A stretch of DNA of 64,000 bases. Origin: Paenibacillus lemnae. GTDB taxonomy: Bacteria; Bacillota; Bacilli; Paenibacillales; Paenibacillaceae. The notes below the pieces were generated by a model. That model saw only the letters and a list, made by a program, of their open reading frames with translations, was not told the origin of the DNA and searched no databases. The stretch lies in assembly GCF_012933385.1 (NCBI RefSeq), contig NZ_JABBPN010000020.1, positions 19,902-83,901 of the forward strand. Direction: 5' to 3'. Below are positions 41,130 to 49,189 of the stretch, piece after piece. How positions within the stretch are numbered: the first letter of the stretch is position 1; each line of letters starts with the position of its first letter. A program made the position numbers and the translations under genes.

Positions 41130-42159
41130 TGCTGACTTGACCGCTGTTGTCTCTAATGAGGGCCTCACCAAACTCAGAGAACGCAAGATATGGCGTATCT
41201 GGATAACCTTCGCCTTCCTCACCCTCGCACTGATCAGTGTGACAGTAAGCATCAGCAAGGGAGCGATGACGATTCCTTGGCGTGAGGTATGGAGTCATCT
41301 GCTGCTTGGCGGAGAAGGACCGGCGAGGGAGGTCATTTGGAATATCCGTTTCCCACGGACGCTGATTGGTGCGATGGTTGGCATCAACCTCGCTCTTGCG
41401 GGTGCGATCCTTCAAGGTATTATGAAAAATCCTCTCGCTGATCCCCAGATTATTGGAGTTAATGCGGGAGCTGGGTTTTTCGCTATCATTCTGTTGATTT
41501 TATACCCTCAATATAATCATTTACTGACACCTGTCGCTTTTGCGGGTGCCGTGCTTGCTTGTCTGATCATTTATATTCTGAGCTGGAAAGATGGAATCAG
41601 ACCTATCCGGGTCATTCTTGCAGGTGTGGCGGTCTCCGCTTTTTTCGGAGCTGGTATAACGGGACTTCTGGTCTTCTACAGTGATCGTGTTCATGGTGCC
41701 ATGATGTTCATGGCTGGCAGCTTGTCTACTCGAAGCTGGCCTCAGTTCGAGACCCTGCTTCCATACACTGTAATTGGTGTTGTATTGGCTCTTTGCTTTG
41801 CAAGAAAGCTGAACATTCTGCTCCTTGGTGATGAAAATGCACGCAGCCTGGGATTACATGTGGAATGGACGCGCCTGCTTCTTACAGCAGTGGCAGCACT
41901 TCTGGCGGCAAGCGCTGTGGCCATCGTAGGACTGCTCGGTTTTGTAGGCCTCATTGTGCCTCACGCAGCCAGACTGCTGGTAGGCAATGATTATCGCATT
42001 TTGCTCCCGGCATCTGCCTTGCTGGGCATCGGCGTAGTCACGCTTAGTGATACGCTGGCAAGAGTCACATTCGCACCAACCGAAGTGCCTGTGGGTGTAG
42101 TTATGGCCGTGATCGGTGCACCATTTTTTCTCTACCTGCTGCGCAGGGAAGCACGATGA
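41116..42159 (+). CDS. FecCD-family siderophore ABC permease
   Basis: This is a single permease of 347 residues, with about ten membrane helices, which probably acts as a homodimer. Family signatures are RFPRTLIGAMVGINLALAGAILQG, NPLADPQIIGVNAGAGFFA, VAVSAFFGAGITG, GFVGLIVPHAARLLVG and the cytoplasmic coupling region near SLGLHVEWTRLLL. The start is the ATG at 41116 inside the lipoprotein gene (GGAGAA upstream), giving translational coupling. It is followed 16 bases on by the ATPase, so the transporter is complete in three genes. The presence of one permease gene rather than two resembles the vitamin B12 and some heme importers as well as homodimeric siderophore systems. Confidence 0.93.
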   Translation: MEINNADLTAVVSNEGLTKLRERKIWRIWITFAFLTLALISVTVSISKGAMTIPWREVWSHLLLGGEGPAREVIWNIRFPRTLIGAMVGINLALAGAILQGIMKNPLADPQIIGVNAGAGFFAIILLILYPQYNHLLTPVAFAGAVLACLIIYILSWKDGIRPIRVILAGVAVSAFFGAGITGLLVFYSDRVHGAMMFMAGSLSTRSWPQFETLLPYTVIGVVLALCFARKLNILLLGDENARSLGLHVEWTRLLLTAVAALLAASAVAIVGLLGFVGLIVPHAARLLVGNDYRILLPASALLGIGVVTLSDTLARVTFAPTEVPVGVVMAVIGAPFFLYLLRREAR

Positions 42160-42175
42160 TCGGGAGGATACAGAG

Positions 42176-42964
42176 ATGACGTTGTTAAAATTGGATGAGG
42201 TCACTTTAGGCTATCGCCAAAACTTGATCATTGACGGCATGAGCCTGGATGTGGAAGCAGGCAAGATCTATACCATTATAGGGCCCAACGGATCGGGCAA
42301 AAGCACAGTATTGAAAACGCTCAGCCGCAATCTGAAGCCGTTGAAAGGTACAGCTTATCTGCAGCAGCGCAACCTCTTCACCATCCCTGGTAAAGAGTTG
42401 GCGACCCGGATGGCCGTATTAAACCAGAAGCCAAGAGCCCCCGAGGACCTCACCGTACTGGATCTGGTAGAGCATGGTCGCTTTCCTCACCGTAAAAGGT
42501 GGCGTAAAGGCGCAGCCGATGACAAAAAAATCGTCGATTGGGCAATGTCACAGACCGGTGTGTCGCCTATGGCTGAACGGAAGCTGGACAGCCTGTCTGG
42601 TGGAGAGGGACAGCGAGCCTGGCTGGCCATGGCCCTGGCACAGCAGCCGTCTATACTCCTGTTAGATGAACCGACTACCTACCTGGATATTAATCATCAG
42701 TTAGAAATGATGGAATTAGTGAAACAACTGAACGCTGATTTGGGATTAACCGTCGTGATGATCCTTCACGATATTCAGCATGCCATTCAATATTCCGATT
42801 ATATCGTCGTTATTAAAAACGGCCGGATCTACAGCAGTGGTCGTCCGCAGCAGGTCATTAACGAAAAGATGTTCGAAGAGGTATTTACAGTAACCGCAGC
42901 AGTAGGTCAAAGTGAACGAACGGGCAATGTCGCTTTTGAAATCACAGGATTGATACGGAGGTAA
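42176..42964 (+). CDS. ABC transporter ATP-binding protein, FecE/FhuC type
   Basis: This 262-residue nucleotide-binding subunit of the siderophore-type importer starts at the ATG 42176 behind GGGAGGAT; an in-frame extension would overlap the permease end. Motifs: Walker A GPNGSGKST (about 37-45), Q-loop AVLNQKP, signature LSGGEGQRAWLAMALAQ, Walker B ILLLDEPT, and H-switch VMILHDIQHA. Of note, the signature helix reads GEGQRAW rather than the usual GQRQRAW, a mild variant. The C-terminus is of normal length. It is preceded by the permease and followed four bases on by a ferredoxin-like gene in the same operon. Confidence 0.94.
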   Translation: MTLLKLDEVTLGYRQNLIIDGMSLDVEAGKIYTIIGPNGSGKSTVLKTLSRNLKPLKGTAYLQQRNLFTIPGKELATRMAVLNQKPRAPEDLTVLDLVEHGRFPHRKRWRKGAADDKKIVDWAMSQTGVSPMAERKLDSLSGGEGQRAWLAMALAQQPSILLLDEPTTYLDINHQLEMMELVKQLNADLGLTVVMILHDIQHAIQYSDYIVVIKNGRIYSSGRPQQVINEKMFEEVFTVTAAVGQSERTGNVAFEITGLIRR

Positions 42965-42968
42965 GATG

Positions 42969-43376
42969 ATGGACAAACATAAAGCTGTACCGAAAGTACT
43001 GACGGAAGAGGAACGGCAAAAAAAGCGTGCGCTGTCCAAGCGTTTGATGAGCAGCATGAAGCAGCATGTTCTGGTCTGCAATGGCGGATGCTGTACCATT
43101 AGAGGAGACAGCGAGGCGGTGCTGCAATCCTTTAAAGAAGCCGTGGAGCTTTACGATACCGAGAACTCTATTCGAGTTACCGCTACCCAATGTCTGTCGC
43201 GCTGCGGTGATGCCTGCTCTGTTGTCGTGTACCCTGAGGGGGCCTGGTACAAGCATCTGAAACCGGAGGATATTGCAGCATTTGTCCAAGAGCATCTATT
43301 AAAGCAAAACCTCAAAGAGAGCCATTTGAGTTATCTGTACGAACAGGGACAATTTGTTTCCCGAGAAGCAACCTGA
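42969..43376 (+). CDS. Thioredoxin-fold [2Fe-2S] ferredoxin-like protein
   Basis: This soluble 135-residue protein is the last gene in the siderophore-type ABC operon. The start is given as the ATG at 42969 because GGAGG is 7 bases before it; the ATG at 42966 is close. After a basic N-terminal helix (EEERQKKRALSKRL) the thioredoxin-like [2Fe-2S] pattern follows: HVLVCNGGCC (about residues 34-43), then CLSRCGDACSVVVYPEGAWY, with cysteines at the canonical cluster positions, plus one extra from the CC pair. The tail ends in KESHLSYLYEQGQF. In this operon it might reduce Fe3+ or handle iron released from the imported chelate, but no direct evidence is visible. It ends one base from the convergent exchanger gene. 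Confidence 0.85.
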   Translation: MDKHKAVPKVLTEEERQKKRALSKRLMSSMKQHVLVCNGGCCTIRGDSEAVLQSFKEAVELYDTENSIRVTATQCLSRCGDACSVVVYPEGAWYKHLKPEDIAAFVQEHLLKQNLKESHLSYLYEQGQFVSREAT

Positions 43377-43377
43377 A

Positions 43378-44334
43378 TTACCCTCGGATAATAATAAAAG
43401 TCATATACCCTGCAAACAGGGCTGTCAGGAATAAACCTTCCAATCTGCTGATCTTGCTGCCGGTCCTGGCCATGACGAACAAAATCACGGTAATTGCAAT
43501 TAAAATAAGCATGTCCAAGGTCATGCTGCCCTCGACACGAAGGGGTGAAATTACTGCTGACAAACCCAAAACAAAAAGAATATTAAAAATGTTGCTGCCG
43601 ACAATGTTCCCGACCGCAATCTCATTTTCCCCTTTTAAAGCTGCTGCAACAGAAGTCACAAGCTCTGGGAGGGATGTACCGGCAGCCACAATCGTCAGAC
43701 CCACCAGCGTTTCACTCATTCCCCACTGCAGAGCGATCATGGTGCTGTTTTGAACGACAAGATGACCACCGTAAATAATAGCACCTAGACCCGCCAGTCC
43801 AAAAATCAGATTCCTGCCCAAGGGCGGCCGGTCAGCGGGGTTGTGTTCCGCAGCACTGCTCTCTCTGCTGTTCCTTGCGACTTCTATTAGGTAATACAGA
43901 AAAATGACCAAGAACGACAACAGAATCAAGCCATCCCCTCTTGTCACTGTGTTCGTATCCATCCCCTGCAGGGATACATCGCTGACCAGGATGAGCAGAA
44001 CGACACTTGCCAGAAGTGTAAACGGGATTTCCTTTTTGATCGTTTCACTCTGCACCTTAATGACGATAACTAACGCAGTCAGTCCAAGGATCAGCGTGGT
44101 GTTAAATACATTGCTGCCGACAACGTTTCCCAGCGCTACTCCTTCACTGCCGTTGAGAGCAGCAATAATACTAACTGTGGCTTCAGGTGAACTGGTGCCG
44201 AAAGCCACAATGGTCAAACCGATCAGCATGGGGGATACGCGGAGCAGTGTCGCTATTTTGGAAGCTCCTTCTACAAAATAGTTAGCTCCGACAATTAACA
44301 AACCGAACCCCACAAGCAGCAATAGATAAGTCAT
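43378..44334 (-). CDS. Cation/Ca2+ exchanger (NCX family, YrbG/CaxA-like)
   Basis: This 318-residue membrane antiporter, with about ten helices, exchanges Na+ (or K+/H+) for Ca2+. Two inverted alpha repeats are plain: the first has VAFGTSSPEATVS with GNVVGSNVFNT, the second has VAAGTSLPELVTS with GNIVGSNIFNI. A charged cytoplasmic loop (ARNSRESSAAEHNPADRPPLG) joins the halves. The ATG follows GAAGGAGCGTG. The stop abuts the ferredoxin stop on the other strand without a terminator. It is a plausible partner in Ca2+ homeostasis to the P-type ATPase at the left, with no direct link. Substrate ions are inferred from the conserved acidic residues in GTSxPE. Confidence 0.93.
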   Translation of the reverse strand: MTYLLLLVGFGLLIVGANYFVEGASKIATLLRVSPMLIGLTIVAFGTSSPEATVSIIAALNGSEGVALGNVVGSNVFNTTLILGLTALVIVIKVQSETIKKEIPFTLLASVVLLILVSDVSLQGMDTNTVTRGDGLILLSFLVIFLYYLIEVARNSRESSAAEHNPADRPPLGRNLIFGLAGLGAIIYGGHLVVQNSTMIALQWGMSETLVGLTIVAAGTSLPELVTSVAAALKGENEIAVGNIVGSNIFNILFVLGLSAVISPLRVEGSMTLDMLILIAITVILFVMARTGSKISRLEGLFLTALFAGYMTFIIIRG

Positions 44335-44432
44335 CCTTCACGCTCCTTCTTCTAATGTAGAACCTATCCTCAGTTTGAACATTTAAGAATGTATTAAACC
44401 AATAGCCGGGTAACGTGTCGATTTTTGTGCAT

Positions 44433-44462
44433 AAAAAAAAGCCCAACCCGTTAAGGTTGGAC
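44433..44462 (-). terminator. Terminator after ydjO
   Basis: GTCCAACC / GGTTGGGC hairpin (one mismatch) with eight T following on the minus strand. Confidence 0.85.
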
Positions 44463-44521
44463 GAAATGTGAACAAATGGGCATCAAATAGCTGAACCCCA
44501 TGCCACATAGACTTTTTTTAT

Positions 44522-44734
44522 TTAGCGCTTCGTCTGATTAGGACTTGTATTCGCTACAATTGTAAGCATTTTCTCGCCTTTTTCCATTAAAGAATTACAC
44601 TGACCGCATACCGGTTGAACTGAAAACACAAAGTTATCTCTCATCCATCCGTTGCACAATTCATTGGTGCATGACCACAACGACGTCATTTCCTCTGGAA
44701 GATCCACCATCAATCGTTTCCGTGAAAAGTACAA
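44522..44734 (-). CDS. ydjO: Cold-inducible zinc-ribbon protein (YdjO-like), TTG start
   Basis: This 70-residue protein matches B. subtilis YdjO in layout: a short basic start (YFSRKR), a central LPEEMTSLWSCTNELCNGWMRDNF and a second cysteine pair in PVCGQCNSLM, giving a CxxxxC...CxxC zinc-binding pattern, then KMLTIVANTSP. It is translated from TTG at 44734, with GAAGGA 6 bases before it; no ATG fits. It lies directly downstream of the cold-shock gene, with a hairpin between, so it may be transcribed by read-through when that terminator is passed. A cold-related role comes from the family name and context. Its molecular activity is not known. Confidence 0.87.
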   Translation of the reverse strand: MYFSRKRLMVDLPEEMTSLWSCTNELCNGWMRDNFVFSVQPVCGQCNSLMEKGEKMLTIVANTSPNQTKR

Positions 44735-44770
44735 GCAGCATCCTTCTTTCTCTTAGGGGAATTATGAGCG

Positions 44771-44803
44771 AAAAAAAAGTCCCAACACAAGGTTTGGGAC
44801 TTT
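44771..44803 (-). terminator. Terminator between the csp and ydjO genes
   Basis: AAAGTCCCAA / TTGGGACTTT, 10-bp perfect stem, followed on the minus strand by a run of eight T. Read-through would deliver transcripts to ydjO. Confidence 0.9.
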
Positions 44804-44814
44804 CTAAAACTAAT

Positions 44815-45015
44815 TTACAGTTTTACAACGTTCTCGGCTTGTGGACCGCGGTTGCCTTGTACTACGTTGAACTCAACGCGTTGTCCTTCGTCCAGCGATT
44901 TGAAGCCTTCGCCAGTGATTGCACTGAAATGTACAAATACGTCGTCTCCACCTTCAACCTCGATAAAACCAAAACCTTTGTCTGCGTTAAACCATTTTAC
45001 TGTACCTTGTTCCAT
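44815..45015 (-). CDS. csp: Cold-shock domain protein (CspB-like)
   Basis: This 66-residue single-domain RNA/DNA chaperone starts MEQGTVKWFNADKGFGFI, with RNP1 KGFGFI and RNP2 DVFVHFSAI, and a standard ending RGPQAENVVKL. The ATG at 45015 is 9 bases after GGAGG; the TTG six bases further up is not used. Csp proteins prevent RNA secondary structure and help translation in the cold. The leader from the predicted promoter (45153-45181) is about 130 bases long, the usual length for cold-regulated csp genes. Here it contains a complete terminator-type hairpin (45065-45126), which would block the gene unless anti-termination occurs. Confidence 0.96.
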   Translation of the reverse strand: MEQGTVKWFNADKGFGFIEVEGGDDVFVHFSAITGEGFKSLDEGQRVEFNVVQGNRGPQAENVVKL

Positions 45016-45064
45016 GTTCAATTACCTCCATATTTTTCATTTTACATGATCATTCGATTTCCCG

Positions 45065-45126
45065 AAAAAAAATCACATATTGCACAAGGTTATATCATCA
45101 AAATTATAACCCTCTGCAATATGTGA
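45065..45126 (-). promoter_or_regulatory. Terminator-type hairpin in the cold-shock leader (possible attenuator)
   Basis: On the minus strand a 12-bp perfect stem (TCACATATTGCA type; 45073-45084 with 45115-45126), plus a second 7-bp stem (45088-45094 with 45105-45111), is followed by eight T (45065-45072). It lies between a good promoter and the csp start. Alternatively it is the terminator of the distant upstream gene. Confidence 0.7.
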
Positions 45127-45152
45127 GATCAGGTATAACTTATAACTACTTA

Positions 45153-45181
45153 AGTATAGCACGGTCTAATATTATTATCAA
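45153..45181 (-). promoter_or_regulatory. Sigma-A promoter upstream of csp
   Basis: TTGATA (45181-45176), 17 bases, TATACT (45158-45153) on the minus strand, one or two mismatches in each box. The predicted start near 45146 gives a leader of about 130 bases. Confidence 0.75.
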
Positions 45182-45195
45182 GTGTTACTTGAATT

Positions 45196-45227
45196 ATGAG
45201 CGATAAAGATTTCTCTCCATCGCTCAT
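45196..45227 (-). terminator. Hairpin after the fasciclin gene
   Basis: A perfect 9-bp stem (ATGAGCGAT / ATCGCTCAT) with a 14-base loop is followed by only a weak T stretch. Likely the fasciclin gene terminator. Confidence 0.5.
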
Positions 45228-45234
45228 GTTTTGT

Positions 45235-45726
45235 TTACTTCGCCGGAGGCAGCAGTACCTTATCAATAACATGGATAACCCCATTTGATGCGGGAATATC
45301 CGCTTTTACCACCTTAGCGTCGTTGATCATGACAGGATTGGTGGAGATGCTCACTTCGCTGCCTTCAAGCGTCTTGACCTTCATACCATCCTTCAAATCA
45401 GTGGATAATACTTTGCCGGGAACGACATGGTAGAGCAAAATATTTTTCAAATCCGGACGTTCAAGCAGCTGCTCCGGCGTTACGTTCAGCTGCTTCAGCA
45501 GTGCGGTAAAAGCTTCATCGGTCGGGGCAAAAACGGTAAAAGGACCGTTTCCTTTCAATGTGTCTACCAAGCCCGCTTTCTCAAGCGCTTTGACAAGGAT
45601 CGTAAATTGGCCTGCTTCTACCGCCGTATCCACGACATCCTTCTTCTCCGAGGCATTCACCATGCCTCCGAATGGTACAATCAGCAAGCTCAATGTGAGA
45701 ATAAACAGCAGCAATTTGTTTTTCAC
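45235..45726 (-). CDS. Secreted fasciclin (FAS1)-domain protein
   Basis: This 163-residue exported protein has a single FAS1 domain. The GTG at 45726 is preferred, 8 bases after AAGGAGG; the ATG at 45744 actually contains that ribosome site and has none of its own. The signal peptide is KNKLLLFILTLSLLIVPFGG with cleavage near VNA-S. FAS1 signatures: the H1 box GPFTVFAPTDEAF and the H2/YH motif ILLYHVVPGKVLS, then NGVIHVIDKVLLPP at the end. Length fits one domain with no further anchor. FAS1 proteins mediate adhesion or surface interactions. Here it is an isolated gene. Confidence 0.93.
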   Translation of the reverse strand: MKNKLLLFILTLSLLIVPFGGMVNASEKKDVVDTAVEAGQFTILVKALEKAGLVDTLKGNGPFTVFAPTDEAFTALLKQLNVTPEQLLERPDLKNILLYHVVPGKVLSTDLKDGMKVKTLEGSEVSISTNPVMINDAKVVKADIPASNGVIHVIDKVLLPPAK

Positions 45727-45822
45727 TTGATGTTCCTCCTTCATAAGATGGGTACAGGTTTGTCCCTTATCTATGAATCATTACCAAGCAGGGAAATAAT
45801 TATGTATGAAATTACGTTGCTG

Positions 45823-46728
45823 CTAAAGCACCTTTGACAGTTTACGGTATTCTGAAGCCGATATCCCTTCCACTCTGCGAAACAGCCGGCTGAAATAGTG
45901 GATGCCCGCGTAACCGACCTGTTCCGCAATTTGTTCGATGGTCAGATCACTTTCCCGCAGGAGCCGGCGTGCTTCCCGGTGGCGGACGGCCTGGATAAAC
46001 TCATTCGGCGGCAGCCCGGCAAACCCTTTGAATACTCTCGCCGCATGATCGGTGCTCAGATTCAGCCTCTCGGCGATCAGGGCATTAGACCAGGCAAGCG
46101 CAGGCCTGCGTTCGATTTGTTCAATCAGCTCCAGCAGTCTGATGTCATGTGGCGAAGACAAAGGCCGTGATCGCTCGTGCTGAAGACGCATCAGCTGCAG
46201 CAGAATATTCATCATTAACGCTTTGCAGGCCAGCTCATAACCGAGCGGCCTCATTGTAAACTCATGCACCAGCTGCTCCATCCACTGCACGCATTCCAGT
46301 GTCGGCGTATACACGAGATGGTTAGAGAGCGGACGAAAATCATCCGTGACAGCCTCATGTGCAAATCGTTCCGGGTGCAAGTAGGCTTCATTCACAATCA
46401 CATCGGCCTCTGTCTGAATCTCCAGCTCATCAAAAAAGTCAAAATGTATTCCCAAAAATATGGTTTCCGGCTTGGACACCGCTTCATTCTGGTGAACCAC
46501 CCCGGCAGGTAAAAAAATCAATTGACCCGCAGGTAGGGATAAGCGCTCCCCACGGATCGTTGTGGCCGCCTCGCCTTGAACGACGAACAACAGCTCAAAA
46601 TCATAAATGCGCCTTGCTGCCAGCTTACCTGCAGGCATGCGTTGAATCTGTGCGTAATGGATGCTGGGTGACCAGTCCCTAAACAGAGCTTTACGCTGCC
46701 TCGGAAACTCATTGCTCTTCGTGGACAT
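45823..46728 (-). CDS. AraC-family transcriptional regulator with cupin domain
   Basis: This 301-residue regulator has an N-terminal cupin-like sugar-sensing domain (RIYDFELLFVVQGEAATTIRG, LPAGQLIFLPAGVVHQNE, HFDFFDEL) and C-terminal AraC HTHs (ALIAERLNLSTDHAARVFKGF and TIEQIAEQVGYAGIHYFSRLFRR). The ATG follows GAAGGAGGCG. It is transcribed away from a sugar isomerase and an oxidoreductase gene, with a shared 180-base region that contains CATGCAC repeats, so it most likely regulates that pair. The effector is likely the sugar they metabolise. No structural oddities. Confidence 0.92.
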   Translation of the reverse strand: MSTKSNEFPRQRKALFRDWSPSIHYAQIQRMPAGKLAARRIYDFELLFVVQGEAATTIRGERLSLPAGQLIFLPAGVVHQNEAVSKPETIFLGIHFDFFDELEIQTEADVIVNEAYLHPERFAHEAVTDDFRPLSNHLVYTPTLECVQWMEQLVHEFTMRPLGYELACKALMMNILLQLMRLQHERSRPLSSPHDIRLLELIEQIERRPALAWSNALIAERLNLSTDHAARVFKGFAGLPPNEFIQAVRHREARRLLRESDLTIEQIAEQVGYAGIHYFSRLFRRVEGISASEYRKLSKVL

Positions 46729-46806
46729 CCAGCTATTCGCCTCCTTCTCACTCTTCGTTCCATTTTAACGGAATCGTACAAAGAATAACGATTTCCTCTA
46801 AAGAAA

Positions 46807-46860
46807 CATGCACCATTCTCCATTATCATATAGATATTATCTCAACTCATGTTCATGCAC
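46807..46860. promoter_or_regulatory. CATGCAC direct repeats in the divergent AraC/isomerase region
   Basis: Two copies of CATGCAC (46807-46813 and 46854-46860), 47 bases apart from start to start, lie between the divergent genes. AraC-type regulators often bind direct repeats at such places. Confidence 0.35.
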
Positions 46861-46906
46861 AATAGAACGGAATCAGACAATGTATATGAAAGCGAGGTGT
46901 CTCACT

Positions 46907-47755
46907 GTGAAAAAAGGCATCAATATCTGGTCATTTAAAAAAGAAAGCACCACTGCCTCATGTATCGAGCTTGCGAGCAGGGCTGGCTTTGACGGGATTG
47001 AGCTGTCGCTGAATACCGAAGGTGAGCTGGGACTGCAGGCTAGTGACAAAGATATTTATTGTATCCAATCTCAGCTGGATGCTGCCGGCATGGAAATTGC
47101 CGGGCTGGCAACCGGTCTATATTGGAACTACTCCATGACCTGCGCGGAACCATCCAAACGGCAGAAAGCCATTGACATCTGCAAGAAACAGCTGGAGCTC
47201 GCCTCCGCATTCGGCGTTGATGCCATTCTGGTTATACCGGGTGCCGTTCATGTAAGTTTTATCGCGGGATCCGAGGTGGTTCCATACGACATCGCTTACG
47301 AACGGGCGGCTGAAGCTATTGCTGAACTGGTACCCTATGCTGCCAGCGCGGGCGTGTCCATCGCGATTGAAAATGTGTGGAATGATTTCCTGCTGTCCCC
47401 GCTGGAGCTGCGGCAGTTCATTGACGAACAGGGCTCTGATTATGTCGGCTCCTATTTCGACGTAGGCAATGTGGTCAGTCACGGCTTTCCAGAGCAGTGG
47501 ATTTCCATTCTAGGCTCCCGGATCAAAAAAGTACATGTGAAGGACTACCGCCGCAAAGCTGGAGGCCTGCATGGCTTCGTGGATTTGCTGGCCGGTGATG
47601 TGAATTATCCGGCTGTTGTTCAAGCCCTGCGGGACATCGGTTACGACGGATACCTCACCGCGGAAATGCTTCCTTCGTATACCCATCATACCGAGCAGCT
47701 TATCTATAACACGTCAGCAGCCTTGGATGTTATTTTAGGACGCAGCCAGCAGTAA
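46907..47755 (+). CDS. Sugar phosphate isomerase/epimerase (xylose-isomerase-like TIM barrel)
   Basis: This 282-residue TIM-barrel protein is of the AP-endonuclease-2 / IolE-like superfamily. The GTG at 46907 follows GAGGTG at 7 bases; upstream in-frame ATGs at 46808 and 46886 lack ribosome sites. Barrel strands and metal ligands: GINIWSF, FDGIELSLN, VDAILVIPG, IAIENVWNDF (Glu ligand), YFDVGNVVSHG (Asp and His ligands), HVKDYRR (His, Asp) and YLTAEMLPS (final Glu). These are the divalent-metal site of the superfamily. It forms a pair with the Gfo/Idh/MocA oxidoreductase, 31 bases downstream. Together they suggest breakdown of a sugar, polyol or inositol-type compound. The substrate is unknown. 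Confidence 0.9.
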   Translation: MKKGINIWSFKKESTTASCIELASRAGFDGIELSLNTEGELGLQASDKDIYCIQSQLDAAGMEIAGLATGLYWNYSMTCAEPSKRQKAIDICKKQLELASAFGVDAILVIPGAVHVSFIAGSEVVPYDIAYERAAEAIAELVPYAASAGVSIAIENVWNDFLLSPLELRQFIDEQGSDYVGSYFDVGNVVSHGFPEQWISILGSRIKKVHVKDYRRKAGGLHGFVDLLAGDVNYPAVVQALRDIGYDGYLTAEMLPSYTHHTEQLIYNTSAALDVILGRSQQ

Positions 47756-47786
47756 ACATATTCATATTTAACAGGAGGGTTCAACC

Positions 47787-48797
47787 ATGTTAAAGGTAGG
47801 TCTGATCGGATTTGGTTTTATGGGACGTATGCATATGGATAACTATATTAGATTAATGAAGGAAGGCGCGGACATTCAGCTTATCGCTGTGTGCGACACC
47901 CGGATTCATGAGATGGAGAATGACACGGCTGCAGGCAATATCGCAACCGAACGACAGGTGTATGATCTTACGCCTTACCGGCTGTATGAGGATATCGACA
48001 CCATGCTGAGTCATGAAGAGCTGGATGTGGTGGACATTACCCTGCCTACGTATCTTCATGCCGAGGTGGCCATCTCGCTGCTCAAACGCGGCATCCATGT
48101 CTTATGTGAAAAGCCGATTGCGCGGACTTCCGAGGAAGCTTACCGGATGGCAGAGACGGCACAACAGACCGGAAAAACACTGATGATCGCCCAGTGCCTG
48201 CGTTTCTGGCCCGCTTATGAATTTTTAAAAGAGTGTGTGGTCGACGAGCGATACGGAAAGGTTACCTCCGGTTATTTATTCCGAGGGGGTACCACGCCGC
48301 CCGGCTGGTACAGAGACGCTGAGCTTAGCGGCGGCTGTATGCTGGACATGCATATTCATGATACCGACATGATCAACTGGCTGTTCGGCAAACCGCATGC
48401 CGTATCCTCACTCGCCCAAAACGTCGTTCCCGGCAGCGCCTACGACATCGTATCCACACACTATATGTATCCTGACGGCAAAGTGCTGAATGCACAGGCA
48501 GATTGGACGCTTAAGGGTGACTTTGGCTTTTCGATGACGTTTCGTGTCAATTTCGAAAGGGGGAATCTGACTTTTCAGAATAACCAGCTGAAGGTGAATC
48601 CGAACGAAGGCCCCGGCTTTGTCGCTGACTTACCTAAGGATTCGGGCTATTACCGGGAAATCCGTTATTTTCTTGAAGCCGTCCGAAATGGGGAGCCCAT
48701 CTCCATCTGCACACCTGAGAGTGCAGCAGAATCGCTCGAAATCGTGGAAGCGGAGATGCGTTCCGCAAGCAGGCAGAGCGCGCTAGAGCTTTTGTAG
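47787..48797 (+). CDS. Gfo/Idh/MocA-family oxidoreductase
   Basis: This 336-residue NAD(P)-dependent dehydrogenase follows ACAGGAGGG at the ATG. The Rossmann fingerprint is KVGLIGFGFMGRMHMDNY, and the family EKP motif is HVLCEKPIA. The C-terminal sheet domain contains GGCMLDMHIHDTDMINWLFG, which carries the catalytic DxHxxD site. Length is standard. As part of an isomerase-oxidoreductase operon with a divergent AraC regulator, it probably oxidises a sugar or polyol, producing the keto form for the isomerase, or the reverse. A 20-bp palindrome closes the region after the stop. Confidence 0.92.
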   Translation: MLKVGLIGFGFMGRMHMDNYIRLMKEGADIQLIAVCDTRIHEMENDTAAGNIATERQVYDLTPYRLYEDIDTMLSHEELDVVDITLPTYLHAEVAISLLKRGIHVLCEKPIARTSEEAYRMAETAQQTGKTLMIAQCLRFWPAYEFLKECVVDERYGKVTSGYLFRGGTTPPGWYRDAELSGGCMLDMHIHDTDMINWLFGKPHAVSSLAQNVVPGSAYDIVSTHYMYPDGKVLNAQADWTLKGDFGFSMTFRVNFERGNLTFQNNQLKVNPNEGPGFVADLPKDSGYYREIRYFLEAVRNGEPISICTPESAAESLEIVEAEMRSASRQSALELL

Positions 48798-48825
48798 AAG
48801 AAAATTGAAGAAGCGCATAGACAGG

Positions 48826-48845
48826 AGCCTTCATATATGAAGGCT
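48826..48845. repeat. 20-bp perfect palindrome between convergent genes
   Basis: AGCCTTCATATATGAAGGCT is fully self-complementary. It lies between the oxidoreductase stop and the DUF1048 stop. It may fold as a hairpin terminator, but lacks a T-run, or be a protein-binding site. Confidence 0.5.
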
Positions 48846-48847
48846 GG

Positions 48848-49189
48848 TCAGCCGCGTCCAATCGTATCGTTCAATTTCCGGCGGTACTTATCAATCCAGC
48901 TCGGCTCATCCTTCACCAGGTCATCGCAGAAGGCCGCTACATCGTCTCCGGTAAGATCAGTCACTGTCCTGCCTGCGGCTGCTCCTTCTTCGAAGAGCTC
49001 GAGCAAGCCAGTAAAGATCCGGTTCGTACCCTCCCAGTCGGCGGGAGCACCACCGGCAGTCCATATATATTTTTGGATCGCCTTGTAAGCACTACGGTAT
49101 TCGCTTGGAAGCTGCTTTGCACGCGCCTCCAATGCCTTCCATTCCCGTTTGTCGTTCAGGCTGCCGATCATTTTTTCAATAAAGCTCAT
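48848..49189 (-). CDS. DUF1048-family protein
   Basis: This 113-residue helical protein belongs to the DUF1048 group, with the typical start MSFIEKMIGSLNDKREWKALEARAKQLPSEYR, of which the parts KREWK and LPxxYR are diagnostic, followed by AYKAIQKYIW and DVAAFCDDL. The ATG overlaps the stop of the PadR gene by four bases (ATGA). PadR-DUF1048 pairs are common in Firmicutes and are thought to be regulator and small effector, but the effector activity is unknown. No membrane segment is visible. Confidence 0.87.
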   Translation of the reverse strand: MSFIEKMIGSLNDKREWKALEARAKQLPSEYRSAYKAIQKYIWTAGGAPADWEGTNRIFTGLLELFEEGAAAGRTVTDLTGDDVAAFCDDLVKDEPSWIDKYRRKLNDTIGRG

